A program made the translations under genes and the position numbers. Below are positions 16,957-25,688 of a DNA stretch of 64,000 nucleotides, piece by piece. Under the pieces are notes generated by a model. The model was given only the letters and a program-made list of their open reading frames with translations. It ran no database searches and was not told the origin of the DNA. The stretch covers positions 1,798,001 to 1,862,000 of the forward strand of contig NZ_CP023407.1 of NCBI RefSeq assembly GCF_003665435.1, written 5' to 3'. Numbering within the stretch: the stretch's first letter is position 1; every line of letters begins with the position of its first letter. Origin of the DNA: Streptomyces fungicidicus. Lineage in GTDB: Bacteria > Actinomycetota > Actinomycetes > Streptomycetales > Streptomycetaceae.

Positions 16957-17040
16957 GGGGCCGCGTTCGAGGTGCGGCCCCGCCGCGTGGGCGCGACGAA
17001 CCGGGGGCGGCCCGCGGCCCACAGCGGATCGGGCCGCCCC
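16957..17040 (-). terminator. Tandem hairpins after the sugar-binding protein gene
   Basis: Two hairpins lie in this 151-bp gap: GGGGCGGCCC (17004-17013) pairs with 17031-17040, and GGGGCCGC (16957-16964) pairs with 16974-16981. The first is 20 nt after the binding-protein stop. They likely separate the transporter unit from the esterase/lyase unit. Confidence 0.65.
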
Positions 17041-17059
17041 ACGGCGCGGGGGACCGGCG

Positions 17060-18421
17060 TCAGCCCTTCTGCTCCTGCCACTCCGCCTGGGCCTCGTTCA
17101 GCTGCTCGGCCATCGTGTCCAGGAACGCCTTGGCGCTCATGTCGCCCAGCAGGACCTTCTGGAAGTTGGGCTCGTTGTCGGCCTTGGAGATCGTGTTCCA
17201 GTCCGGCAGGTAGTACGGCAGCTGGACGATGGTGGTGGAACCGTCACTCAGCGCCTCGGCCGCCAGCTTCGTGGGCTCCGCCTTGCCGATCCACTCGTCC
17301 TTCGCGGCGTCCATGTGCGCGGGCACCTGACCGGCCGCCTCGTTGAACTTCGAGCTCGACTCCGCCGAGGTGGCGAACTCGATGAACTTCCAGGCCGCCT
17401 CCTTGTTCTTGGAGCTCTTGAACAGGCCGACGCCGTCGACCGGGTTGGAGACCTGGACGCGCTTGCCGCCGGGTCCGACCGGCTGCGGGATGCCCCGGAA
17501 CTTGTCGGTGGTGAGCGCCTTGACGTGGTCCTGGTACGAACCGAGGTTGTGGTTCAGCATGCCGATCGTGCCGGAGTCCCACTGCGCGACCATCTTGGTG
17601 AAGTCGTTGTTCAGGTCGGCCGCGGGGGTGACCTTCTTGAACAGGGCCGCGTACTTCTTGAGGGCCTCGACGTTCTTCGGGTCGTTGACCGTGGTCTTCT
17701 TGCCGGTGGAGTCCCAGAACGAGGTGATGCCGGACTGCCCGTACATCGCGTCGAGGGCCTGGGCGATGGAGCCGGCGCCGCCGCGGATGGTGTAGCCGAA
17801 CTCGTTCTTGCCCTTGTCGGTCAGCTTCTCCGAAGCCTCGAAGAAGCGGTCCCAGGTGGTCGGCTCCTCCAGGCCCGCCTTCTCGAACAGGTCGGTGCGG
17901 TAGTACAGGACGCCGTTGTTCGCCGAGGTCGGGATGGAGTACAGCTTGTCGTCCCCGCCGCCGGCGGCGCGCAGCGACTCGATCATGTCCTTGTTGAGCT
18001 TGCCGTTCAGCGGCGACTTGGCCAGCCGGAAGTCCAGCGTGTCGAGCGCGTCCTGGGCGGCGAAGCCCGCGAGCATCGAGGCGCTGATGCCGCCGACGTC
18101 CGGCAGGCCGCCGCCCTGGATGGCGGTGTCGACCTTGGACTGGTACTCGGTGGAGGCGATCCCGACGTACTGGACGTCGATGTCCGGGTTCGCCTTCTCG
18201 AAGTCGGCGATGATCTCCTTCCAGATGTCGGTGCGGACACCTCCGTTGTTGTCCCAGAAGACGATCTTCCCCTTGCCGCTGCCCTCGGCGCCGTCGTCGC
18301 CCGCGCCGCTGCCGTCGTCTCCGCAGGCGGTGGCGGTCAGGGCGAGCACTGCCCCCAGGGCGACGGCGGCCGACGCCCGGCGCCTGCCCGTGCTGCTGCT
18401 TCCGAGAATGCTGATCTTCAT
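17060..18421 (-). CDS. Sugar ABC transporter substrate-binding lipoprotein
   Basis: The 453-residue extracellular solute-binding protein (family 1) would capture pectin- or arabinan-derived oligosaccharides for the two permeases encoded upstream. An N-terminal lipoprotein signal ends in a lipobox-like LTATAC at about residue 33. The mature part begins KIVFWDNNGGVRTDIWKEII and shows the family features DFEKANPDIDVQYVG, YSIPTSANNGVLYYRTDLFE and WKFIEFATSAESS. The gene lies fifth after the permeases instead of first. A tandem 12-bp repeat upstream may mark its own promoter. Confidence 0.9.
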   Translation of the reverse strand: MKISILGSSSTGRRRASAAVALGAVLALTATACGDDGSGAGDDGAEGSGKGKIVFWDNNGGVRTDIWKEIIADFEKANPDIDVQYVGIASTEYQSKVDTAIQGGGLPDVGGISASMLAGFAAQDALDTLDFRLAKSPLNGKLNKDMIESLRAAGGGDDKLYSIPTSANNGVLYYRTDLFEKAGLEEPTTWDRFFEASEKLTDKGKNEFGYTIRGGAGSIAQALDAMYGQSGITSFWDSTGKKTTVNDPKNVEALKKYAALFKKVTPAADLNNDFTKMVAQWDSGTIGMLNHNLGSYQDHVKALTTDKFRGIPQPVGPGGKRVQVSNPVDGVGLFKSSKNKEAAWKFIEFATSAESSSKFNEAAGQVPAHMDAAKDEWIGKAEPTKLAAEALSDGSTTIVQLPYYLPDWNTISKADNEPNFQKVLLGDMSAKAFLDTMAEQLNEAQAEWQEQKG

Positions 18422-18439
18422 TGGTCGGCTCTCTTCTTC

Positions 18440-18463
18440 TGAATCCAACGGTGAATCCAACGG
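18440..18463. repeat. Tandem 12-bp repeat upstream of binding-protein gene
   Basis: TGAATCCAACGG occurs twice back to back (18440-18451 and 18452-18463), 19 bp before the binding-protein start. On the coding strand each unit contains TTGGATTCA. It may be an operator or activator site giving the binding-protein gene extra expression. Confidence 0.6.
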
Positions 18464-18501
18464 ACTGTGAAGTTGTGGGGGTCTGTCGTGGCCGGCGGTG
18501 G

Positions 18502-20031
18502 TCAGCCGTGCGCGGGCGGGCCGATCCGGAACCGCGTGAACGTGGCGGCACCGGCGTGTCCCTGACCGGTGGGCGCCACCGCCACCAGGCCGAGCAGGGC
18601 GCCGACCCAGCGCCACGGAGTGGCGGCGAAGACCTGACCGGAGGGGCGGAAGCCGTCCCCGGTGTCGTACGAGAAGCGGCAGCGCGCCCCCGCTCCGATG
18701 TCGACGCGCAGCCGGGCCCGTCCCCCGGGAGCGGGCCGCGCGTGGTCCGCGTCCCGTTCCTCCTCCGCGGACGCCTCGGTGAACCGGTGCACCAGGTGCA
18801 CCGCTCCGTCCGCGCCGCGCTGGAGCCCGATCCAGCGGCAGGCGTCCCCGAGGACCGCGAGCCCGGCGCGTGCCCCGGGTTCCTCGCTGTCGAGCCGCAG
18901 TTCCACCTCGACGGTGCACGGGGTGCCGGGCAGCCGCTGGGTGAGGACGTGGGGCAGGGTGCGCAGGTCGTGCGCGCCGGCGGAGCGCACGCAGGTCAGC
19001 CGCAGCCCGTCGGCGGAGTGCTGGGTGGTCCAGCCCTCCTTCGGGTTGGCCGTCCACGTCCACTGACGGCCGTGGCGTCCGCCGGGGAAGTCGTCGTCGG
19101 TGGCCGGCGCGGCCGGCGGCTGCGGCGGCAGGTCCGGGCGGCGGTGCACGGCGACGGGTGCGCCGTCGTCCCCGAGCACCGGCCAGCCGTCCGCTCCCCA
19201 GCGCATGGGCTGGAGGTGCACGACACGGCCGTACGCGCCGCGCTGCTGGAAGTGCAGGAACCAGTCCTCGCCGGACGGGGTGCGCACCCAGCCGCCCTGG
19301 TGGGGGCCGTTGACGTCGGTGTCCTTCTGCTCCAGGACCACCTTCTCCTCGTACGGCCCGAAGAAGCCGCGGGAGCGGAAGGCGCCCTGCCAGCCGGTCT
19401 CCACTCCCCCGGCGGGGGCGAGGATCCAGAACCAGCCGTCGTGCCGGTAGAGCTTCGGCCCCTCCAGGGTGAACCAGCCGGGGAGGCGGTCGCCGTCGAC
19501 GATCACCTCGCCCTCGTCGAGGAGTTCGGTGCCGTGCGGGTGCATGCGGTGGCCGGTGAGGCGGTTCTTGACGCCGCTGCGGGACTTGGCCCAGGCGTGC
19601 ACGAGGTACGCCTCGCCGGTCTCGTCGTCCCACAGGGGGCACGGGTCGATCAGGCCCTTGCCGGCCTTCACCAGCAGCGGCTGGGTCCAGGGGCCGCGGA
19701 TCTCGGGGGCGTTGACCTGGAAGATGCCCTGGTCGGGGTCGCCCCAGAAGATCCAGAAGCGGTCGTCGTGGTGGCGCAGGGACGGGGCCCAGACCCCGCA
19801 GTCGTGCCGGGGCACGGCGAACTCGGCCTCGGGCTCCAGGCGTTGCAGGGCGTGGCCGACGAGGGTCCAGTTGACCAGGTCGCGGGAGTGCAGCAGGGGC
19901 AGTCCGGGGGCGCGGCCGAAGCTGGAGGCGGTCAGGTAGAAGTCGTCCCCGACCCGGATCACGTCCGGGTCGGACCAGTCGGCGTTGAGCACCGGGTTGC
20001 GGTAGGTGGGTTCGGTCCGCGCGACGGTCAC
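18502..20031 (-). CDS. GH43 family beta-xylosidase/alpha-arabinofuranosidase, intracellular
   Basis: The 509-residue glycoside hydrolase lacks a signal peptide and so acts on imported oligosaccharides. The GH43 propeller (about 1-310) carries YRNPVLNADWSDPDVIRVGD with the base Asp, GLIDPCPLWDDETG with the modulator Asp, and LEGPKLYRHDGWFWILAP with the acid Glu. Residues about 325-509 form the beta-xylosidase C-terminal concanavalin-like domain (RRPDLPPQPPAAPATDDDFP, then QWTWTANPKEGW). The GTG start overlaps the PmoA-like stop by GTGA. It is the last gene of a five-gene coupled unit beginning with the permeases. Confidence 0.9.
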   Translation of the reverse strand: MTVARTEPTYRNPVLNADWSDPDVIRVGDDFYLTASSFGRAPGLPLLHSRDLVNWTLVGHALQRLEPEAEFAVPRHDCGVWAPSLRHHDDRFWIFWGDPDQGIFQVNAPEIRGPWTQPLLVKAGKGLIDPCPLWDDETGEAYLVHAWAKSRSGVKNRLTGHRMHPHGTELLDEGEVIVDGDRLPGWFTLEGPKLYRHDGWFWILAPAGGVETGWQGAFRSRGFFGPYEEKVVLEQKDTDVNGPHQGGWVRTPSGEDWFLHFQQRGAYGRVVHLQPMRWGADGWPVLGDDGAPVAVHRRPDLPPQPPAAPATDDDFPGGRHGRQWTWTANPKEGWTTQHSADGLRLTCVRSAGAHDLRTLPHVLTQRLPGTPCTVEVELRLDSEEPGARAGLAVLGDACRWIGLQRGADGAVHLVHRFTEASAEEERDADHARPAPGGRARLRVDIGAGARCRFSYDTGDGFRPSGQVFAATPWRWVGALLGLVAVAPTGQGHAGAATFTRFRIGPPAHG

Positions 20032-20873
20032 GGGCCCACCGCCTTGCGGACCAGGGCGGCGGCCTCGGACCGGCCGAGGCAGCCGTCGGCGACCACGGTG
20101 ACCACGCGGCGGACGACGGTCTCGCCGGGCGGGACCGGCAGCCGTGCCTCGTGGGCGAGGGAGGAGCCGACGCCGGGGTACTGGGCGGTGCGCACGAACC
20201 AGGGGTCCCGCCGGGTCGCTTCGGTGGCGCCGGCGAAGACCAGGGTCCAGGTGGATCCGGCCAGCGCCAGCCAGTCGGCGCGGTGACCGTGGACCTCGCT
20301 CTCGCCCTCGGCGCCGGCGGTGAAGACGTCGGGTGCCGTCTCCTCCTTGCGGGCCCGCCAGAAGAAGCCCCCGTAGGCGGCTCCGGGGCGGCCGTTGGTG
20401 GCGGGGCTGCCGAGGGACAGCGGCGTCTCGGTGACGTTGGTGAGGGAGAAGGTGAAGTCCAGCGCCCATGCGGCGTCGGTGAGTTCGGTGGCGGCGACCG
20501 TGCGCCGCTCGCGCAGCAGCTCGCCCGGCGCCGCCACCCAGCGCAGCTCCTCGACGAAACCGTCGGGGTCGCGCAGCTGGTAGGCGGTGTGCCGCTGGGA
20601 GCCGTGGTTGTCCAGCTCGGTCGGCCCCCGGTCGCGGACGTAGGTGCGTCCGCCCCAGAAGTTGAACCCCTCGACGTCGGGAACGGCGACACCGACGCCG
20701 AGGTGGTGGGCGTGGTCGGCGGGGCTCAGCTCGGTGACCGCCGTGCCGGCCAGGGTGGTGACGGGGTGCAGATAGGGCCGCGGGGAGAGCCGGGCGGGCA
20801 GCTCGGGCCGGGTGACGTACCGGCCGACGGGCCGGCCCGCGACGCGCAGCACCACGGAGTCGTTGCCGGTCAT
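20028..20873 (-). CDS. PmoA-like (DUF6807-type) protein
   Basis: This 281-residue cytoplasmic protein resembles the family annotated as 'PmoA' or DUF6807. That family name comes from a misleading methane-oxygenase link; members are common in sugar-utilisation operons beside Gfo/Idh dehydrogenases. Conserved-looking features are RPYLHPVTTLAGTAVTE, SPADHAHHLGVGVAVPDVEG, FWGGRTYV and GAAYGGFFWRARKE, with a histidine-rich HAHHLG that could bind metal. No reaction is established. It is coupled on both sides by 4-nt overlaps. A role in processing an imported pectin-derived sugar is an inference from context. Confidence 0.7.
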   Translation of the reverse strand: MTGNDSVVLRVAGRPVGRYVTRPELPARLSPRPYLHPVTTLAGTAVTELSPADHAHHLGVGVAVPDVEGFNFWGGRTYVRDRGPTELDNHGSQRHTAYQLRDPDGFVEELRWVAAPGELLRERRTVAATELTDAAWALDFTFSLTNVTETPLSLGSPATNGRPGAAYGGFFWRARKEETAPDVFTAGAEGESEVHGHRADWLALAGSTWTLVFAGATEATRRDPWFVRTAQYPGVGSSLAHEARLPVPPGETVVRRVVTVVADGCLGRSEAAALVRKAVGP

Positions 20874-22051
20874 CGGGTGCTCACCTCTTTCGGCAGGTGG
20901 TGGGCGGGCCGGGCCCAGGAGGCGCCCAGCTCGGAGTAGAGGGACAGGGTGTCGGCGGCGGCCGCGACGAGGCCGTCGACGCCGGGCACGACGCGGCGGT
21001 TCTCCCCGGGGACGTGCCGCCAGGCGCCGGCCGGCAGCGGGGCCGGGTCGGGGGCCTCCCGGATCGCCTCGACGACCTGCATGAAGGCGCCCGTCCCGTC
21101 CGGGGTGACCAGCAGGGGCGTGCCGTCGGTGAGGTGGGCGGCGAGGTTCTCCAGCAGGTCGGTGCGGCCGAACCGCATCTCCTCCGGGCCGTGGTCCGCG
21201 CGCTGGAGCAGTACGCGGTCCTGCTTGTACCAGAAGGTGATGCGGCCGGTGGTGCCGTGCACCATGACGTACGGCTCGCCGGCCCGCTCGGCGCACAGGG
21301 TGGCGGCCACGGTGACCGAGCCGCCCCGGGCGGTGGTGATCCGTACGCAGGAGGTGTCGTCGGACTCGATGTCGTTGGCGCGCAGCAGCTCGGTCTCGAT
21401 GCCGGCGACGTCCTCGGCGCGGGTGCTGCCGGCGAGCGCGAGGGCGGTGGCGACGGCGTGGGCGAGGGGGTTGGTGAGCGCCCCGTCGATCACGTCGACG
21501 CCGTTCAGCCGGCGCCGGCCGGCCCAGGGCGCCCGGCGGAAGTACTCCTCGGGCCGCACCCAGGCGCCGGCCCCGCCGATCCCGACCACCCGGCCGACGG
21601 CGCCCTCGGCGACCAGCTCGCGGATCGCGGGCAGGGCGTGCGAGCCGAGCGACTGGAAGCCGATCTGGCAGGCGACCCCGGCCGCGGCGACCCCGTCGGC
21701 CATCCGCCGGAACTCGGCGTAGGACGGAGCCGGCGGCTTCTCCAGCAGGATGTGCACGCCCCGCCCGGCCGCCGTGAGGGCGAGGTCGGTGTGGGTCGGG
21801 ATCGGGGTGCAGATCACCGCGATCCGGGCGCCGGTGGAGTCCAGCAGCGCGCCGAAGTCGGCTGACTGTTCGGGGAGTTCACCGCCGAACTCGTCCTCGG
21901 TGAGCGGGGTGAGCTCGCAGATGCCGGCGAGCCGTACGATGCCCTCCGCCTCGAGCCGGCGGATGTTCGCCACGTGCCAGCGGCCGTGACCGCGGGCACC
22001 GGCGAGGACGACGGGCAGCGGTGCGCCGGGGGCGGTCCGGGGTCCGGTCAT
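20870..22051 (-). CDS. Gfo/Idh/MocA-family NAD(P)-dependent sugar dehydrogenase
   Basis: The 393-residue oxidoreductase has an N-terminal Rossmann domain (about 8-125) with VVLAGARGHGRWHVANI and the family 'EKP' motif in HILLEKPPAPSYAEF. A C-terminal substrate domain (about 130-350) contains GAGAWVRPEEYFRRAPWAGR and GALTNPLAHAVATALALAG. The substrate is unknown; a pentose or uronate derivative is likely from the operon. The ATG overlaps the permease stop by ATGA. It could supply the first oxidation of the sugar whose acid is handled by the dehydratase at 24-25.7 kb, but this is inference. Confidence 0.85.
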   Translation of the reverse strand: MTGPRTAPGAPLPVVLAGARGHGRWHVANIRRLEAEGIVRLAGICELTPLTEDEFGGELPEQSADFGALLDSTGARIAVICTPIPTHTDLALTAAGRGVHILLEKPPAPSYAEFRRMADGVAAAGVACQIGFQSLGSHALPAIRELVAEGAVGRVVGIGGAGAWVRPEEYFRRAPWAGRRRLNGVDVIDGALTNPLAHAVATALALAGSTRAEDVAGIETELLRANDIESDDTSCVRITTARGGSVTVAATLCAERAGEPYVMVHGTTGRITFWYKQDRVLLQRADHGPEEMRFGRTDLLENLAAHLTDGTPLLVTPDGTGAFMQVVEAIREAPDPAPLPAGAWRHVPGENRRVVPGVDGLVAAAADTLSLYSELGASWARPAHHLPKEVSTR

Positions 22052-22944
22052 CCCTTCACCGCCCCCGCGCTGAAGCCGGTGATCAGCCACTTCTGGATGA
22101 AGGCGAAGACGATCACGACGGGGACGGCGGCGATGATGCCGCCCGCGGCGAGTGCGCCGAGGTCGACGCTGTCCGCGCTCATCAGGGTGTTGAGGCCGAC
22201 CGGGATGGTCTGCTTCTCCTGGTTGTTGAGGAACATCAGGGCGAACAGGAAGTGGTTCCAGGAGTGGACGAAGGCGAAGGAGCCGACGGCGATCAGACCG
22301 GGCCGCAGCAGCGGCAGGACGACGACCCGGAATGCCTTGAACCGGTTGCAGCCGTCGACCCAGGCGGCCTCCTCCAGGGAGTACGGCACGTTCTTGATGA
22401 AGTTGCTGATGAGGATCATCGACAGCGGCAGCTGGAAGACCGTCTCGGCGATGATGACGCTGCCGAGGGAGTTGATCATCTGCAGTTCGGCGAAGATCTC
22501 GAACAGCGGGACCAGGAGCAGCGCGCCGGGCACGAACTGGGAGCAGAGCAGGGCCAGCATGAACGCCCGCTTGACCTTGAAGTCGAACCGGGCCAGGGCG
22601 TAGCCGCCGGCCAGCGCGACCAGGGTCGTCATGATCAGGGTGGCGACGCCGACCAGCACGCTGTTCTGGAAGAAGGTGCCGAAGCTGCGGTCCGTCCAGA
22701 CCTTCTCGAAGTGCACGGTGGTCATCGGCCAGGGCACGAGCGAGGTGGAGCCGGCCGGGCGGAGCGCGAAGAGCAGGATCCAGTAGAAGGGGATGAGGGT
22801 GAAGACGAGGTAGATGCCCAGGGGCAGGTAGATCTGCCAGCGGGGTGCCTCGTCCCAGGCGCGGCGCTTCCCGGACGGCCGGGGCGGCTCGGGGGCGGTC
22901 CGCACGGGGGCGGGGGCGGCCGGGGCGGCCTCTTTGGTGATCAC
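22048..22944 (-). CDS. Carbohydrate ABC transporter permease, MalG-type
   Basis: The 298-residue inner-membrane permease has six hydrophobic segments and the EAA loop LEEAAWVDGCNRFKAFRVVV at about 205-225, which docks the ATPase. A proline-rich cytoplasmic N-terminus precedes the first helix (YLPLGIYLVFTLIPFYWILL). The GTG start overlaps the MalF-type permease stop by GTGA. No ATPase gene is present; Streptomyces sugar importers commonly share MsiK, encoded elsewhere. Confidence 0.92.
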   Translation of the reverse strand: MITKEAAPAAPAPVRTAPEPPRPSGKRRAWDEAPRWQIYLPLGIYLVFTLIPFYWILLFALRPAGSTSLVPWPMTTVHFEKVWTDRSFGTFFQNSVLVGVATLIMTTLVALAGGYALARFDFKVKRAFMLALLCSQFVPGALLLVPLFEIFAELQMINSLGSVIIAETVFQLPLSMILISNFIKNVPYSLEEAAWVDGCNRFKAFRVVVLPLLRPGLIAVGSFAFVHSWNHFLFALMFLNNQEKQTIPVGLNTLMSADSVDLGALAAGGIIAAVPVVIVFAFIQKWLITGFSAGAVKG

Positions 22945-23873
22945 TTCTCGCCTCCGAACTTGCTCAGCCGCAGGTAGACCATCGAGCAGAAGAGCAGGAT
23001 GACGAACGCGACCGTGGTGAGTGCCGACGCGTAGCCGAAGTTGTGGGCGTCGACCGAGGTGTTGGCGATGTACAGCGGCAAGGTCGTGGTCACGCCCGCT
23101 GGTCCGCCGCCGGTCAGCGTGTAGAGCAGGTCGACGTTGTTGAACTCCCACACCGCGCGCAGCAGCGTGGACAGGATGATGGCGTCCTTCAGGTGCGGCA
23201 GTGTGATGTGGAGGAACTGCTTGAAGCGGCTGGCGCCGTCGACCTCGGCCGCCTCGTAGAGGTCCTTCGAGACGGACTGGAGGTCGGCGAGGATGAGGAT
23301 CGCGAAGAAGGGGACGCCGCGCCACAGGTCGGCGACGACCGCCGCCGAGAAGACGGTGGAGGTGTCCGACAGCCAGCTGACGCCGTAGTCGCCGATGCCC
23401 ATGTCCGCGAGGTAGCGGGTGATGCCGGTCTGGGAGTTGTAGAGCAGCACCCAGATCGCGGAGGTCAGCACGCCGGAGACGGCCCACGGGGAGAAGACCA
23501 GGGCGCGCCCCAGGGCGCGGCCGACGAAGGTCTGGTTGACGATGAGGGCGAGGGCGAGGCCGAACAGCAGCTGCAGGCCGACCTCGACGACCACCCACTT
23601 GGTGCTGAAGACGAGGGTGTCCCAGAACAGCGGGTCCTCGGTGAAGATGTGGGTGAAGTTGTCGAAGCCCGCGAAGCCGTTGCGCCAGGGCTTGGTGGGG
23701 TTGTAGTTCTGCAGGCTGTAGTAGAAGACGCTGATGACCGGGTAGGCGATGAATCCCAGCATGAGCAGGGCGGCCGGCGCGATCAGCAGGTAGGGGAGCC
23801 TGCGGGGCGTGGCGGAGGCACGGCGCCGCCGGGGTGGCCTGGGCGGTTTCGCCACGGCTGCGGCATGGGCCAT
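22941..23873 (-). CDS. Carbohydrate ABC transporter permease, MalF-type
   Basis: The 310-residue permease has an Arg/Pro-rich N-terminus, six membrane segments (first about 28-50, LLIAPAALLMLGFIAYPVIS) and the EAA loop YEAAEVDGASRFKQFLHITL at about 220. It heads the coupled unit permease-permease-dehydrogenase-PmoA-like-GH43. The ATG at 23873 follows GGAGAA. A LacI-type palindrome lies 46 bp upstream and may control the operon. Confidence 0.92.
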   Translation of the reverse strand: MAHAAAVAKPPRPPRRRRASATPRRLPYLLIAPAALLMLGFIAYPVISVFYYSLQNYNPTKPWRNGFAGFDNFTHIFTEDPLFWDTLVFSTKWVVVEVGLQLLFGLALALIVNQTFVGRALGRALVFSPWAVSGVLTSAIWVLLYNSQTGITRYLADMGIGDYGVSWLSDTSTVFSAAVVADLWRGVPFFAILILADLQSVSKDLYEAAEVDGASRFKQFLHITLPHLKDAIILSTLLRAVWEFNNVDLLYTLTGGGPAGVTTTLPLYIANTSVDAHNFGYASALTTVAFVILLFCSMVYLRLSKFGGEK

Positions 23874-23919
23874 GACTGTTCTCCGTTTCTCGGTACGACG
23901 TGCTGTGTGGTGCGGGGTG

Positions 23920-23927
23920 AAGCGCTT
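23920..23927. promoter_or_regulatory. LacI-type operator core upstream of permease operon
   Basis: TGAAGCGCTTTC contains the perfect palindrome AAGCGCTT with the central CG typical of LacI-family operators. It lies in the 93-bp gap between the dehydratase stop and the permease start, in front of the transporter operon. No LacI gene is in the window. It is short enough to occur by chance. Confidence 0.35.
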
Positions 23928-23966
23928 TCTCTCCGGGTGTGCGGAAGCCCGGGGCCGGACGGCCGG

Positions 23967-25688
23967 TCAGCCGGCGTACGGGTCCTGGACCGTGCCCGGG
24001 CGGGCGAGGAACTCGAAGTCGCAGCCGGTGTCGGCCTGGGTGATCTGCTCGTTGTAGAGCGCGCCGTAGCCGCGCTCGTAGCGCGCCGGCGGCGGCGTCC
24101 ACTGCTCCCGGCGGCGCTCCAGCTCCTCGTCGTCGACGTCGAGCCGGAGGACCCGGTTCTCGACGTCGAGGGTGATCGAGTCGCCGGTGCGCACGAGGGC
24201 GAGCGGTCCGCCGACGTACGACTCGGGGGCGACGTGCAGGACGCACGCGCCGTAACTCGTCCCGCTCATCCGGGCGTCGGAGATCCGCACCATGTCCCGC
24301 ACCCCCTGCTTCAGCAGGTGGTCGGGCAGCGGCAGCATCCCGTACTCGGGCATGCCCGGGCCGCCCTTGGGGCCGGCGCCCCGCAGGACCAGCACGCTGT
24401 CGGCGGTGATGTTCAGCGCCGGGTCGTTGATGGTCCGCTGCATCTGCTTGTAGTCGTCGAAGACGACGGCCCGGCCGGTGTGCTTCAGCAGGTGCGGTTC
24501 GGCGGCGATGTGCTTGATGACGGCGCCGTCCGGGCAGAGGTTGCCGCGCAGTACGGCGACCCCGCCCTCGTCCGCGACCGGGTTGTCCCGGGGGCGGATG
24601 ACGTCGTCGTCGTGCACCTGCGCGCCGGCGATCTGCTCGCGCATGCTGTCGTGGCAGACGGTGGGACGGTCCAGGTGGAGCAGGTCCGGGATCCGGGAGA
24701 GGAACCCGGGCAGTCCGCCCGCGAAGTGGAAGTCCTCCATCAGGTACGTCTGTCCGCCGGGCCGCACGTTGGCCAGCACCGGGACGGTGCGGGCGATGCG
24801 GTCGAAGTCGTCCAGGGTGAGCTTGACGCCGGCGCGTCCGGCCATGGCGATCAGATGGATGACCGCGTTGGTGGAGCCGCCGAGTCCGAGGACGGTCGTC
24901 ACCGCGTCCTCGAAGGCCTCGGCGGTGAGGACGTCGCTCAGCTTCCGGTCCTTGTGGACCAGTTCGACGATGGTCAGGCCCGCCTTCGCGGCCATCCGGT
25001 CGTGTCCGGAGTCGACGGCCGGGATGCTGGACGCGCCCGGGACCGTGACACCGAGGGCCTCGGCGGCGGCGGTCAGCGTGGACGCCGTGCCCATGGTCAT
25101 GCAGTGGCCGGGCGAGCGGGCCAGGCCGCTCTCCAGCTCCTGCATCTCGCAGTCGCCGATGACGCCGGCCCGCTTGTCGTCCCAGTACTTCCACATGTCG
25201 GTGCCGGAGCCCAGGACCTCGTTGCGCCAGTGGCCCGGCAGCATCGGCCCGGCGGGCACGAACACGGTGGGCAGGTCGGCGCTGGCGGCGCCCATCAGCA
25301 GGGCGGGCGTGGACTTGTCGCAGCCGCCCATCAGCACGGCCCCGTCGACCGGGTACGACCGCAGCAGTTCCTCGGTCTCCATGGCGAGGAGGTTGCGGTA
25401 GAGCATGGGGGTCGGCTTCTGGAAGGTCTCGCTGAGGGTGGAGACCGGGAACTCGAGGGGGAAGCCGCCCGCCTGCCAGACACCCCGCTTCACGGCCTGC
25501 GCGCGGTCGCGCAGGTGGACGTGGCAGGGGTTGATGTCCGACCAGGTGTTGAGGATCGCGATGACGGGCTTGCCCAGGTGCTCCTCGGGCAGATAGCCGA
25601 GCTGGCGGGTGCGGGCGCGGTGGCTGAAGGAGCGCAGTCCGTCGGTGCCGTACCACTGGTGGCTGCGCAGCTGCTCGGGGGACTTCAT
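23967..25688 (-). CDS. IlvD/Edd-family sugar-acid dehydratase, probably L-arabinonate/pentonate type
   Basis: The 573-residue enzyme would dehydrate an aldonic acid to its 2-keto-3-deoxy acid. Three cluster cysteines are visible: Cys55 in WSDINPCHVHLRD, Cys123 in MGGCDKSTPA (with Lys125) and Cys196 in SPGHCMTMGTAST. Their spacing equals that of the characterised pentonate dehydratases (Cys59/127/200 in L-arabinonate dehydratase, from memory). This argues for a sugar-acid dehydratase, not dihydroxy-acid dehydratase. The ATG overlaps the DHDPS-like stop by ATGA. Together with that gene and the semialdehyde dehydrogenase it would complete a Weimberg-type route for arabinose released from arabinan. 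Confidence 0.87.
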   Translation of the reverse strand: MKSPEQLRSHQWYGTDGLRSFSHRARTRQLGYLPEEHLGKPVIAILNTWSDINPCHVHLRDRAQAVKRGVWQAGGFPLEFPVSTLSETFQKPTPMLYRNLLAMETEELLRSYPVDGAVLMGGCDKSTPALLMGAASADLPTVFVPAGPMLPGHWRNEVLGSGTDMWKYWDDKRAGVIGDCEMQELESGLARSPGHCMTMGTASTLTAAAEALGVTVPGASSIPAVDSGHDRMAAKAGLTIVELVHKDRKLSDVLTAEAFEDAVTTVLGLGGSTNAVIHLIAMAGRAGVKLTLDDFDRIARTVPVLANVRPGGQTYLMEDFHFAGGLPGFLSRIPDLLHLDRPTVCHDSMREQIAGAQVHDDDVIRPRDNPVADEGGVAVLRGNLCPDGAVIKHIAAEPHLLKHTGRAVVFDDYKQMQRTINDPALNITADSVLVLRGAGPKGGPGMPEYGMLPLPDHLLKQGVRDMVRISDARMSGTSYGACVLHVAPESYVGGPLALVRTGDSITLDVENRVLRLDVDDEELERRREQWTPPPARYERGYGALYNEQITQADTGCDFEFLARPGTVQDPYAG

